This document shows positions 30,631 to 39,394 of a stretch of 64,000 nucleotides of DNA, piece by piece; position 1 is the stretch's first letter; every line of letters starts with the position of its first letter. This DNA comes from Paenibacillus radicibacter (GTDB lineage Bacteria > Bacillota > Bacilli > Paenibacillales > NBRC-103111). The position numbers and the translations under genes are program-made. The notes beneath the pieces were generated by a model. The model made no database searches, was not told where the DNA came from, and saw nothing but the letters and a program-made list of their open reading frames with translations. Location: contig NZ_JANQBC010000001.1 in assembly GCF_024721995.1 (NCBI RefSeq), positions 248,001 through 312,000 on the forward strand. Reading direction: 5' to 3'.

Positions 30631-32145
30631 TCAACTCCTAATGACGTTTTTGGATTGACCTTCTTTCTCATTTCGTGGTAGTCGCAAACATACAAGCGTA
30701 AGAATCATTCCAAATACAGTGACCCCTGCGCAAACCCATAATAATGTATCCATCCCATGTACGAAAGCGCCCCGCACGGAATCCAGTAGTGGTGTAGATT
30801 TTAGATTCTGAGCAACAGCAACACCTGAGGATACATTACGCTCTACCAAATCTACTGCATCGCTTGGCAATCCTTCTACATATAATTTATCACGATATAC
30901 CACACTTAGCATAGATCCTAGAATGGCAATGCCTATCGTCCCACCGATTTGACGCAGCGTCATGATAATAGCGGAGCCGATTCCACTTCGCTCGGGAGAT
31001 AATGCAGACATCGAGACATCCATAGCAGTAGGCAATATAAGGCCAATCCCTAACCCGACGATGGAAATCCAAATACAAGCAAAGCCATATCCATCTGTTA
31101 GTGAAGTATTGGAGCCTATTACCAGCCCAATCACAAGTAATAGAAAGCCTATAACAAAGATAGCCTTAGGACTTAATTTTTTTAATACATCTACTAATTT
31201 AGCCCCAACCAATAGCCCACCGACAATCGGGAGCAATCTTAAACCTGTACCTAATGTATCGTAACCGCCAACTGCTTGTAAGTATTGTGGCAGTACAAAA
31301 AGTAAGCCAAACATGGCAAAAGAAACAATAGTAGCCAAGATAGAACCCCAAGTAAAACTGGATGATTTGAATAACTTAAGATCAATAAGTGGGTGTTCAA
31401 CCTTTCTCTCCCAGAGGATAAATAGGATAAGAATGGCTAACCCGCCAAACATGGAGCCCATCGCTATCATATTGCTCCACCCCCGCTCACCTACCTCGAT
31501 AAAACCATAAGTCAAAGCTATCATACCGATACTAGACAACAAGGTTCCTAAATAATCGACCTTTATTCGATCTGTGCTTTTAGACTCCTTTAGTAGAAAG
31601 AAAATTGCAACTATTCCAATTAGAATGATCGGCAGATTAATTAGAAACACTGACCCCCACCAATAATTTTTAAGTAGCCATCCCCCAAGAATTGGCCCAA
31701 GTGGAATACCAAGAAAGTTAGCCATTACCCAAATTCCGATTGCTTTTGATCTCTCTTCTTCAGTAAATAGAACTGGAATAATTGACATAGATAAAGGCAA
31801 TAGAAAAGCAGCTCCAAGTCCCAATAAGAGACGTCCAACAATAAGCTGGTTTGGGGTATCCGAAAAAGCACAAATCATAGATGCAATACCAAAAATCAAC
31901 AATGCAATCAACAACATCTTTTTTCTACCCAGTTTGTCACCTAATAACCCAGCTGGAAGCAAGAGTGAGGCAATAACCAAATTATACGCATCTGCAAACC
32001 ACTGCAATTCACTGTTTGTTGCATGCATCTTGCTAGCCAGGGTCGGTAGCGCTAGATTGAGTACCGTGATATCCAAACCAACTGTCAGCAAGCTAACGGC
32101 AAGTGCTCCAAGTACCCACCATTTACGATTCTTTTCTGAAACCAT
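30631..32145 (-). CDS. MFS transporter of the DHA2 (EmrB/QacA) family
   Basis: A 504-residue, 14-helix drug:H+ antiporter. The family motifs are visible: LDITVLNLALPTLA in helix 1 (motif D1), GDKLGRKKM in loop 2-3 (motif A), and GLGAAFLLPLSMSI (motif B/C region). The start ATG at 32145 has AGGTGG 8 nt upstream; the GTG four codons earlier is part of that box. It exports hydrophobic compounds; specific substrates cannot be assigned. The gene for a TetR-type regulator follows at once. Confidence 0.9.
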   Translation of the reverse strand: MVSEKNRKWWVLGALAVSLLTVGLDITVLNLALPTLASKMHATNSELQWFADAYNLVIASLLLPAGLLGDKLGRKKMLLIALLIFGIASMICAFSDTPNQLIVGRLLLGLGAAFLLPLSMSIIPVLFTEEERSKAIGIWVMANFLGIPLGPILGGWLLKNYWWGSVFLINLPIILIGIVAIFFLLKESKSTDRIKVDYLGTLLSSIGMIALTYGFIEVGERGWSNMIAMGSMFGGLAILILFILWERKVEHPLIDLKLFKSSSFTWGSILATIVSFAMFGLLFVLPQYLQAVGGYDTLGTGLRLLPIVGGLLVGAKLVDVLKKLSPKAIFVIGFLLLVIGLVIGSNTSLTDGYGFACIWISIVGLGIGLILPTAMDVSMSALSPERSGIGSAIIMTLRQIGGTIGIAILGSMLSVVYRDKLYVEGLPSDAVDLVERNVSSGVAVAQNLKSTPLLDSVRGAFVHGMDTLLWVCAGVTVFGMILTLVCLRLPRNEKEGQSKNVIRS

Positions 32146-32242
32146 CACATGAACCACCTCTCCATATTTATAATGGTATATTATTACATTTGATAGTTAC
32201 TGTCAAATGACACTAACTTTCATTTTTACTATTTTGCGTATA

Positions 32243-32284
32243 CAACAAAAAAAGCCGCTGACTACATAGAGTCAACAGCCTTCT
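32243..32284 (-). terminator. Intrinsic terminator after the Mn importer operon
   Basis: On the minus strand AAGGCTGTTGACT pairs with AGTCAGCGGCTT over a six-base loop (G-T pairs included), followed by a run of seven T, directly beyond the last permease gene. Confidence 0.8.
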
Positions 32285-32297
32285 AATCACCTATAAA

Positions 32298-33161
32298 TTA
32301 AACTGCTTGCGAGCGCTGCATTCCAATTCTACGCATCACATTCGTTCCTACAAACACGATACCGAATAGGATGCCGCTTACTGCAATCATACTGCCTGCG
32401 ATCGATACATCGAGCATATAAGCAACTCCATAACCGAGAATCGCACTTAGAATACCGAACACCATACTAAGTGCAATCATGCGACTAAGACGCTCTGTCA
32501 GAAGGTACGCTGTTGATGCAGGGATGATTAACATACCGAACACGAGAATCGCGCCTACACTTTCAAAAGACGCCACAGTCGTCACACTGACAAGTCCCAT
32601 AAGTAGGTAGTGGAACAATATGACCGGAATACCGATCGCCGCTGCCATCGCGGGGTCAAATGCACAGATCTTGAACTGCTTGAAGAATAATCCGATCACA
32701 AGTACGCTCAAGAGTAAGGCAACCCCGATAATCCATACGGCTTTTGGACCAATATCCACACCGCCAACTTCAATCGTATTCCAAGGAACATAAGCGATTT
32801 CCCCATACAGAACGCAATCTAGATCAAAGTCAATTTGGCGTGTATAAATGCTGACCAGCAATACTCCGATTGAGAATAATGCCGTAAATACAACTCCGAT
32901 CGATGCATCACTTTGCAGTCCACTTTGTTTAAACATCTCAATTAGAAATACGGTAATCAAGCCTACTACCGCCGCACCGATCATCATTGGAATCGAATCA
33001 CGTGAGGATGAGATCAAGAACGCAATCACAATTCCGGGTAATACCGAGTGCGAGATCGCATCACCTATCATCGACATTTTGCGTAATACAAGGAAACAAC
33101 CGACCAGAGAGCAAGCACATGCAACCAATGCTCCAGTTAAGATGACCCAGAAATCACTCAT
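32298..33161 (-). CDS. mntD: Metal ABC transporter permease (MntD-like)
   Basis: A 287-residue, eight- to nine-helix permease of the zinc/manganese (ABC-3) family. The conserved loop VLRKMSMIGDAISHSVLPG at residues about 25-43 contacts the ATPase, and the segment FDPAMAAAIGIP near 165 is also a family hallmark. It is the second of two different permease genes in the operon, as in mntABCD of Bacillus. Its GTG/ATG start overlaps the stop of the upstream permease by 4 bp. The manganese assignment comes from the binding protein and MntR-like operator described below, so the metal is inferred. Confidence 0.85.
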   Translation of the reverse strand: MSDFWVILTGALVACACSLVGCFLVLRKMSMIGDAISHSVLPGIVIAFLISSSRDSIPMMIGAAVVGLITVFLIEMFKQSGLQSDASIGVVFTALFSIGVLLVSIYTRQIDFDLDCVLYGEIAYVPWNTIEVGGVDIGPKAVWIIGVALLLSVLVIGLFFKQFKICAFDPAMAAAIGIPVILFHYLLMGLVSVTTVASFESVGAILVFGMLIIPASTAYLLTERLSRMIALSMVFGILSAILGYGVAYMLDVSIAGSMIAVSGILFGIVFVGTNVMRRIGMQRSQAV

Positions 33162-34090
33162 ACGGCTCGCCCCCTTTCAGTTATGCTTTGTTGTTCCATT
33201 CTTGTTTTTCTTCTCAAAAGGGTAAATCGAATTAACTTCATTAACAATCCGCGTTTCGGAGCAAATAGCAAGGAGATCACAAACATCAATGTCGCTGCTA
33301 GAACTGATAGAGGACCTGTTGGTAGGTTCGCACCCATTGAAGATACGAATGCACCGATACAACCGCTAATTGCGCCGAACACACCGGATAAGATGACCAT
33401 AACCCCAAGTTTCTCTGTCCAATACCGTGCCGCAACCGCTGGTGTAATCAGCAGCGCTGCCATCAAGACAACCCCTACTGCTTGAATGCCGACTACGACT
33501 GCAATAACAACTAATAACATTAACAATTGCTCCAAGATCCCTACTCGAATACCCATCCCCCGTGCAAATCCCGGGTCAAAGCTAATAATCTTGAACTCTT
33601 TGAAAAAGAGAACGCAGATTACAATCAGCAGCACAGAAATAATGGCTTGTGTCACTACGTCTGTCAATACCATGGACGCAGCTTGACCGAATAAGAACTT
33701 ATCTAATCCACTCTGATTACCGCTGTCGCTATGTTGAATCTGAGTTAATAATACAATCCCGAATCCGAAGAATACTGACAACACAATTCCGAGCGCTGCA
33801 TCTTGCTTCAGCTTCGAATAACGCGTAATCCAACCGATCATTAATGTCGCTAATATTCCCGCAATAGCGGCTCCAATCAAGAATCCGAAGATCGACTTCG
33901 TTCCTGTTATCATAAACGCAATACATATGCCCGGCAGCGCCGCATGAGACAGCGCATCACCCATCAGAGATTGCTTACGCAAATAAGTGAAACACCCTAA
34001 TACCCCCGAACTTAGTCCGAGCAGTGCACTTCCGATCAAGATCCACTGCAAGTTCGGATCCATAATTGCCTCGATCCACTGGCTTATCAT
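33158..34090 (-). CDS. mntC: Metal ABC transporter permease (MntC-like)
   Basis: A 310-residue ABC-3 family permease, slightly longer than its partner at the C-terminus (basic tail RFTLLRRKTRM). The hallmark TYLRKQSLMGDALSHAALPG is at residues about 36-55 and FDPGFARGMGI near 178. It should form a heterodimer with the next gene product, whose start overlaps its stop by 4 bp. It follows the ATPase gene by 31 bp. Confidence 0.87.
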   Translation of the reverse strand: MISQWIEAIMDPNLQWILIGSALLGLSSGVLGCFTYLRKQSLMGDALSHAALPGICIAFMITGTKSIFGFLIGAAIAGILATLMIGWITRYSKLKQDAALGIVLSVFFGFGIVLLTQIQHSDSGNQSGLDKFLFGQAASMVLTDVVTQAIISVLLIVICVLFFKEFKIISFDPGFARGMGIRVGILEQLLMLLVVIAVVVGIQAVGVVLMAALLITPAVAARYWTEKLGVMVILSGVFGAISGCIGAFVSSMGANLPTGPLSVLAATLMFVISLLFAPKRGLLMKLIRFTLLRRKTRMEQQSITERGRAV

Positions 34091-34121
34091 TTCATATCCT
34101 CCCCTCTCTAGCTGATTTCAT

Positions 34122-34889
34122 TTATCCAGTTGTTACTTCTTCACGACTCTTTACTTCTTCTCTATCTAATAAGGCAAGTCTGCCTCCGTATGCTTGATGC
34201 AAATTCGCGTGGGTAAATGTTTCTTCCGTTGGTCCGTAGGCGATAATGCTTTCATTCAGCAGCATGACCCAATCGAAGTATTCCTTAACAGTCGATAGGT
34301 CGTGATGAACGACTAGAACGGTTTTGCCTTGCTTTTTCAAATCTTCAAGAAGGGCAATGATTGCTTTCTCAGTCGCGGCATCTACACCGACGAACGGCTC
34401 ATCCATAAAGTAGAGAGAGGCATCCTGTGCAAGTGCACGAGCAAGGAAAATACGCTGCTGCTGTCCGCCAGACAATTGAGAAATTTGACGATTCGCAAAG
34501 TCCGCCATTCCGACCTTTTCCAAGCAATGCATCGCGATATCTTTCTCTTTCTTACCTGGACGCTTGAATAGACCAAGATGTCCATAACGTCCCATCGTCA
34601 CAACATCAAGAGCATTCGTTGGGAAATCCCAATCAACTGATTCACGCTGTGGTACATAACCGATTTGTTTACGCTGCATTTTATAAGACTGACCAAAGAA
34701 CGCTACATCACCAGATAACTTGGGTATGAGTCCGAGTGCTGCTTTAATTAATGTCGATTTCCCCGCTCCGTTAGGCCCAACGATACCGATCAATTTCCCT
34801 GCTGGAGCTTCGAATGTTACATCCGTTAGAACGGGTTTCTTCTGATAAGCTACTGTTAATCCATTTACTTGAAGTGGTGTTGCTTTCAT
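34122..34889 (-). CDS. mntB: Metal ABC transporter ATP-binding protein (MntB-like)
   Basis: A 255-residue ATPase with Walker [10 protein letters not shown] near residue 38, signature LSGGQQQR near 140, Walker B SLYFMDEP near 160 and the switch His VVHHDLSTV. The size and the [16 protein letters not shown] start match the zinc/manganese importer family. It lies between the binding-protein gene and the two permease genes. The C-terminal tail is charged. Confidence 0.9.
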   Translation of the reverse strand: MKATPLQVNGLTVAYQKKPVLTDVTFEAPAGKLIGIVGPNGAGKSTLIKAALGLIPKLSGDVAFFGQSYKMQRKQIGYVPQRESVDWDFPTNALDVVTMGRYGHLGLFKRPGKKEKDIAMHCLEKVGMADFANRQISQLSGGQQQRIFLARALAQDASLYFMDEPFVGVDAATEKAIIALLEDLKKQGKTVLVVHHDLSTVKEYFDWVMLLNESIIAYGPTEETFTHANLHQAYGGRLALLDREEVKSREEVTTG

Positions 34890-34919
34890 ATTGCTTCCTC
34901 CTTTTTCATAGATGATCCA

Positions 34920-35876
34920 TTATTTAAGTGCATTAACTATTGTATCTACATTGTGTTTAACCATTCCGATATACGTACCTTCTGGTGTGCCTGTCGCTCC
35001 CATGGCATCTGAGAACAATTCACCACCGATTACGATTGTATGTCCTTTTTCCTTCGCGCCGCTAATAACAGCTTCAATGGCTTTCTTCGGAACCGATGAC
35101 TCTACGAATACAGCCTTGATCTTGTGCTCTACGAGGTAATCACGAAGTACCATAACGTCCTTCGAACCGTACTCTGAGGCTGTAGACATGCCCTGCAAGC
35201 CCCTTACCTCAATGTCATATGCATCCCCAAAATATCCAAACGCATCATGCGCGGTAACGAGTACTCTGGACTGCTTCGGAATCGTCTGTATCTGCGTACG
35301 CACGTATTCATCAAGTTCTGTTAGCTTTGCAATATAAGCTTCAGCATTGCGTTCATATCCAGTGCGATTTGTAGGATCAAGTTTAATGAGCTCACTTTGA
35401 ACTTTCTTCGTCGCCTTGATCCAGTTCTGTACATTAAACCAAATGTGCGGGTCAAACTCCGTTCCCATATCGCCGCCAGATCTTAATGTGGCATGATCGA
35501 TCCCATCCGAGACAGCAACCGTCGGGCGGTCAGGCTCGTTCATTTTTTCCAGAATGTTGACCATCTTGCCTTCCAAGTGTATTCCGTTATAGAAAATGAT
35601 GTCCGCATGTTCCAGCTTCTTAATATCGCCTTGCGATGCTTTATATAAATGCGGGTCAACACCCGGTTTCATAAGTCCTGTCACTTCCACATGCTCACCG
35701 CCAACATTATGAGCAATATCGGCAATCATTCCAATGGTTGTCGTTACTTTAATTTTGTTATCTTCACCTTGTCCTTGCTTGATCTGTTCGTTCTTGCCAC
35801 AAGCTGCAACTGCTAAGGATATTACAAGTAACATGATCATGATTTGCAAAGATTTCATTCGCTTCCCAATACGCAT
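34920..35876 (-). CDS. mntA: Manganese-type ABC transporter binding lipoprotein (MntA-like)
   Basis: A 318-residue lipoprotein of the TroA family. The signal peptide ends with lipobox LAVAAC (Cys26 region). The metal ligands appear as DPHLYKA (first His), FDPHIWFN (second His), an acidic residue in STASEYGSKD (the Glu position typical of Mn-binding PsaA/MntA types, where zinc forms usually have His) and Asp in ELFSDAMG. It therefore probably captures Mn2+ outside the cell. The ATG at 35876 has GGGGGAG at 10 nt. It heads the operon, beneath a likely MntR operator. Confidence 0.85.
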   Translation of the reverse strand: MRIGKRMKSLQIMIMLLVISLAVAACGKNEQIKQGQGEDNKIKVTTTIGMIADIAHNVGGEHVEVTGLMKPGVDPHLYKASQGDIKKLEHADIIFYNGIHLEGKMVNILEKMNEPDRPTVAVSDGIDHATLRSGGDMGTEFDPHIWFNVQNWIKATKKVQSELIKLDPTNRTGYERNAEAYIAKLTELDEYVRTQIQTIPKQSRVLVTAHDAFGYFGDAYDIEVRGLQGMSTASEYGSKDVMVLRDYLVEHKIKAVFVESSVPKKAIEAVISGAKEKGHTIVIGGELFSDAMGATGTPEGTYIGMVKHNVDTIVNALK

Positions 35877-36206
35877 TTGGATTCTGCTCCCCCTTTATAT
35901 GTTATACAATGAACTTTCACTTGCGAAATAATGTTGTCCTAAGGAAACTTTTTGCTTAAAAAAATATACGGCCCTTGTTTACTTATAACCACATTATTAT
36001 ACAAATGAAAAAAAGTTGCAAGAGGGAAAAACTAATTTTGCAGAAAATTTTTGTTAAATCTCCTTTTTTTGTTGTCGAAAAACGCAATCTGGCTCACATT
36101 CTGCGCTTGCCTGGGAAATAGTAATTGACTCATTTCCCGAATGAATCCATCCTTTTTGACACATGGTAAGGTAAGAAGTTTGACCTAATTCGCAGGAGGT
36201 ATATCG
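35877..36206. other. Intergenic region upstream of mntA and the 36207 gene
   Basis: Contains the MntR-type operator (next entry), A/T-rich segments that could hold divergent promoters (for example TATTATACAAATG at 35994), and AGGAGG before the 36207 gene. No other gene or structure is visible. Confidence 0.5.
35933..35950 (-). promoter_or_regulatory. Probable MntR operator
   Basis: Read on the mntA coding strand, AAGTTTCCTTAGGACAAC is an imperfect palindrome close to the B. subtilis MntR box (AGTTTCCTTAAGGCAAA, given from memory). It lies about 60 bp upstream of mntA, where Mn-loaded MntR would repress transcription. Confidence 0.6.
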
Positions 36207-36527
36207 ATGACACAATCCGAGCAGCACCAAGAACCAATCAAACATGCAGAAGAACATGCAGAGAGTGCAATTATGGCGGCACAGCGAGCAGAAGCCATGC
36301 TAGCTGATGCACTTGAACTAGCAGATCCTGAGCTTATTCATTCCGCCAAGGATCGCTTAGCACAAGTGAATAATAAAGTCATGGATGCAACCAAACATTT
36401 ATCCGAGTTCAGTACGGATTATCACTTTAGCAGACAGCTTCATCAGACAGCTGAAGAATTACAAGATGCTAGCCAAGATGTGAAAGCATCCATCGATAAG
36501 TCCAAGTTGCCGAAGCAAGTGCGCTAA
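36207..36527 (+). CDS. Hypothetical helical protein
   Basis: A 106-residue acidic, all-helical protein with repeated His/Glu/Ala residues (KHAEEHAESAIMAAQRAEAML) that could form an antiparallel coiled coil. No family is recognised and there is no signal peptide or membrane segment. The ribosome site AGGAGG lies 8 nt before the ATG, so expression is likely. The stop codon overlaps by 4 bp with the stop of the convergent minus-strand gene. Confidence 0.65.
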   Translation: MTQSEQHQEPIKHAEEHAESAIMAAQRAEAMLADALELADPELIHSAKDRLAQVNNKVMDATKHLSEFSTDYHFSRQLHQTAEELQDASQDVKASIDKSKLPKQVR

Positions 36528-37072
36528 CGTTTCACAAACGATATGACGTCCCACCGATGACTTAATGCTTGCAGTTTAGGGTGCAAAGCGGGAACATGTT
36601 TCACATCAATAAGCATCCTAAGCTGCTTGATCCACATATCGAATTCAGTTATTGCCGCGAAAATATTCGCATAGATGTCCGGCATGAAGACGAAATAAGG
36701 TCCTTTATTCTTCTCTGTTAAAAAACGAAGTGAAGTATCCAGCGGCGTATATTTCTTCCGCTTGCCTTCCCATTCATCGATATCTATTTCTACAAATGTA
36801 TCGTTTGCCTCGGGCATTTTTAATAAAGAGTGAAGATGTTTCACCCTTGCATAATACGGCATCGTCGTCTTGATCCCCATCCGCTTTAACGTTTCTTCGT
36901 GCTGGGGGTAGAGAACGACCTTCTCGAACGATTTTTCCTCCGCATATTGAATAAGGACTTGCATAGCATCTTCATCCCAATCCTCGAACAGATCGAATAC
37001 GATCATCGTACCCTTCATCGTTGCCTTCGGCTCTACATAACCAAACGGAACTTGTATTTGCTGTCTTGCCAT
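36524..37072 (-). CDS. Hypothetical protein
   Basis: A 182-residue soluble protein with alternating strands and helices (GTMIVFDLFEDWDEDAMQV, KVVLYPQHEETLKRMG) reminiscent of a GNAT-like or Rossmann-like layout, but no motif settles a family. The C-terminal half includes FVFMPDIYANIFAAITEFDMWI. The ATG follows AGGAGG by about 5 nt. The gene converges on the 36207 gene with overlapping stop codons, and is divergent from ampS. Confidence 0.6.
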   Translation of the reverse strand: MARQQIQVPFGYVEPKATMKGTMIVFDLFEDWDEDAMQVLIQYAEEKSFEKVVLYPQHEETLKRMGIKTTMPYYARVKHLHSLLKMPEANDTFVEIDIDEWEGKRKKYTPLDTSLRFLTEKNKGPYFVFMPDIYANIFAAITEFDMWIKQLRMLIDVKHVPALHPKLQALSHRWDVISFVKR

Positions 37073-37192
37073 ATGATTTGCCTCCTATTCATTCCTTGAT
37101 GTAGGATACCCTTTTTCTTTGGAATCCTTCCGCAAAATGATATATAATAAGAATTGATTGTTATTTTTAAATTATAAGGAGATTGATTAAAT

Positions 37193-38308
37193 ATGAGAGA
37201 TCCTCGTCTACAAACTTTTGCGAAAAACATTATTAACTACTCCTGTAACCTACAACCGGGTGAGAATGTACTTATCGAACTTATCGGCATAACGGATCCT
37301 GAAGTAGGTAAATGCTTCATCGAAGAAGCAGCTCTTGCTGGTGGACATGCTTTCGTTGAATACCGCAACCCTACTCTAACTCGTAAAATTCAAATGACAG
37401 GTACTGCTGAATTATTCCGTGGTATGGCTGAAGTTGAATTGTTCCGTATGAAGAAAATGCAAGCTTACATCGGTGTTCGCGGTGGCGACAACATCACAGA
37501 ATCATCCGACGTGCCAGATGCTCAAATGAAACTATTCATGACTGAGTATATGCGTCCTGTACTTAATCAACGTGTTAACCATACGAAATGGTGCATTATG
37601 CGTTACCCAAGCCCATCCATGGCGCAACAAGCGAACACAAGTACAGAAGCTTTCGAAGACTTCTATTTCAACGTGTGTAACTTAGATTACAGCAAAATGG
37701 ATGCAGCTATGACTCCACTTCAAGACTTAATGAATAAAACAGACAAAGTACGTCTAGTGTCCCCTGGAACAGACCTAACGTTCTCCATCAAGGACATCCC
37801 TGCGGTTAAGTGTGCGGGCTTGCGTAACATTCCAGACGGTGAAGTGTACACAGCACCGGTTCTTGATTCCGTAAACGGCGTTATCTCTTATAACTGCCCA
37901 ACCATTTACCAAGGCACTTCTTTTGAAAATGTGGTTCTTCGCTTTGAAAATGGTAAGATCGTTGAAGCGACTTCCAACAATACAGCGAAGCTTAACGAAA
38001 TCTTGGATACAGATGAAGGCTCACGCTTTATCGGTGAGTTCGCAATCGGTGTGAATCCATACATCCAAACACCAATGAAAGATATCTTGTTCGACGAGAA
38101 GATCGATGGTTCCATCCACTTCACGCCAGGACAAGCTTATGAAGTAGCAGATAACACGAACCGTTCTTCCGTACACTGGGATATGGTATTGATCCAACGC
38201 CCTGAATACGGCGGCGGCGAACTTTACTTCGATGATGTACTTATTCGTAAAGATGGACGCTTTGTCCTTCCTGAACTTGAGTGCTTGAACCCTGAGAACT
38301 TGAAATAA
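37193..38308 (+). CDS. ampS: Aminopeptidase, M29 family
   Basis: A 371-residue cytosolic metallo-aminopeptidase of the thermophilic M29 (AmpS/AmpT) family that releases N-terminal residues from peptides. The start MRDPRLQTFAKNIINYS is typical. The C-terminal metal-binding part has GEFAIGVNP (Glu), GSIHFTPGQAYE (His) and SVHWDMV (His, Asp), with LYFDDVLIRKDG at the end. The length fits the family. The ATG lies 13 nt after AAGGAG in a T/A-rich leader. It is monocistronic with a clear terminator. Confidence 0.93.
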   Translation: MRDPRLQTFAKNIINYSCNLQPGENVLIELIGITDPEVGKCFIEEAALAGGHAFVEYRNPTLTRKIQMTGTAELFRGMAEVELFRMKKMQAYIGVRGGDNITESSDVPDAQMKLFMTEYMRPVLNQRVNHTKWCIMRYPSPSMAQQANTSTEAFEDFYFNVCNLDYSKMDAAMTPLQDLMNKTDKVRLVSPGTDLTFSIKDIPAVKCAGLRNIPDGEVYTAPVLDSVNGVISYNCPTIYQGTSFENVVLRFENGKIVEATSNNTAKLNEILDTDEGSRFIGEFAIGVNPYIQTPMKDILFDEKIDGSIHFTPGQAYEVADNTNRSSVHWDMVLIQRPEYGGGELYFDDVLIRKDGRFVLPELECLNPENLK

Positions 38309-38335
38309 GTTAGAAGGTCACCTATACATGAAAAG

Positions 38336-38370
38336 CTGCTAGGAACTTAACGTTCTTAGCAGTTTTTTTG
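38336..38370 (+). terminator. Intrinsic terminator after ampS
   Basis: CTGCTAGGAAC and GTTCTTAGCAG (one G-T pair) close over TTAA and are followed by TTTTTTT, 28 nt after the ampS stop. Confidence 0.9.
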
Positions 38371-38382
38371 TTGGGAGCTATT

Positions 38383-39210
38383 TTATTCAGGAGTAGATTT
38401 CGTATAGTTCGGGATCTTTCCTATTAAGTAACCCCCGTGGCTAACGCCGATTAGTGCTAGGAATTGATCATTAAGAATGGGGAGTTGCGTAGGTACACCT
38501 GCTTTGTGTATGAGACTAAAAGCCGCTGCAAAGTATGCAATAAATGTTATTGCCGAGAAAATAAACATTTGTACTTTTGCGATATCGATATAAGCATGAT
38601 TCTGAATTTCTTCTCCTTCAAAAATATCTGTGAACCGTGCTTCGGTGTATGAAGTATTCGCAAATAACGTACCTTGCAAGTTCTCTGCGATCTGATCTTC
38701 CCCTTGCCCATAAGCGGCATCAGCTTTACGAATAAGCGTATTTTTCAGTTCGATATCAACCGTACGATTCTTCTTCGTATTCTGGATCATAGCTCCGAAC
38801 AAAGCAGATGACACACTGATCCCCATTAATGTCCAGAGGGACGGATCTACTTCAATATTAAGCGGATCAGCTGTAGCTGAAGCCAGTCTTTCGACAAACA
38901 CGGTGAAAAAAGAAGAAGTGATTAGTAGCGTCCACACCACAACCTGTAAGCGTGACAAGCTCATTAAATTTCTTTCATTGATAAAAATACCAAATATGTT
39001 GTTCATTTTACCCAGACCGATGACAGCGATCACATAAGCTTCAATCACAAGAACTGCGATCAGGTTATATCCGGGATGTAGAAGCCAGGCAGCTATGAAT
39101 GCTACTGCAAAAGCAAGCACAATATGAGCGGCAACCATGATCGAACTCCATTTTCGCGGCAATGGTAGTACAGCTTCAACCTTCTCCTTACTTTGTGCAG
39201 GCGTAGGCAT
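38383..39210 (-). CDS. Integral membrane protein of unknown function
   Basis: A 275-residue protein with two hydrophobic helices in the N-terminal third (SIMVAAHIVLAFAVAFIAAWLL and LIAVLVIEAYVIAVIGL), one or two more near residues 95-145 (SRLQVVVWTLLITSSFFTVFV), a soluble loop, and a final pair (VQMFIFSAITFIAYFAAAF; FLALIGVSHGGYLIGK). No family is recognised. The start at 39210 has GGGAG 8 nt upstream; the upstream in-frame Met at 39315 is not supported by one. It is convergent with ampS; its 3' end lies just beyond the ampS terminator. Confidence 0.65.
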   Translation of the reverse strand: MPTPAQSKEKVEAVLPLPRKWSSIMVAAHIVLAFAVAFIAAWLLHPGYNLIAVLVIEAYVIAVIGLGKMNNIFGIFINERNLMSLSRLQVVVWTLLITSSFFTVFVERLASATADPLNIEVDPSLWTLMGISVSSALFGAMIQNTKKNRTVDIELKNTLIRKADAAYGQGEDQIAENLQGTLFANTSYTEARFTDIFEGEEIQNHAYIDIAKVQMFIFSAITFIAYFAAAFSLIHKAGVPTQLPILNDQFLALIGVSHGGYLIGKIPNYTKSTPE

Positions 39211-39321
39211 CGTATCATCTCCCTCAACTATTAGGACAATTCTATCCTCATCATAACGCATGAAATAAATTACAACAATTGGAAAAATTGAATCTGCCCG
39301 ATTTGAGCGCAACATGTGGAA

Positions 39322-39356
39322 TTAAAAAAAGCTGTCGAGGACTTTCTCGACAGCCT
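39322..39356 (-). terminator. Intrinsic terminator after the surface-protein operon
   Basis: A perfect 9-bp stem (GCTGTCGAG with CTCGACAGC) and a TTTTTTT run on the minus strand, 40 nt beyond the stop of the 538-residue stalk protein. Confidence 0.92.
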
Positions 39357-39394
39357 GAGGAGGTTTACACCTCCCGTTATTACCTGACAAAAGC

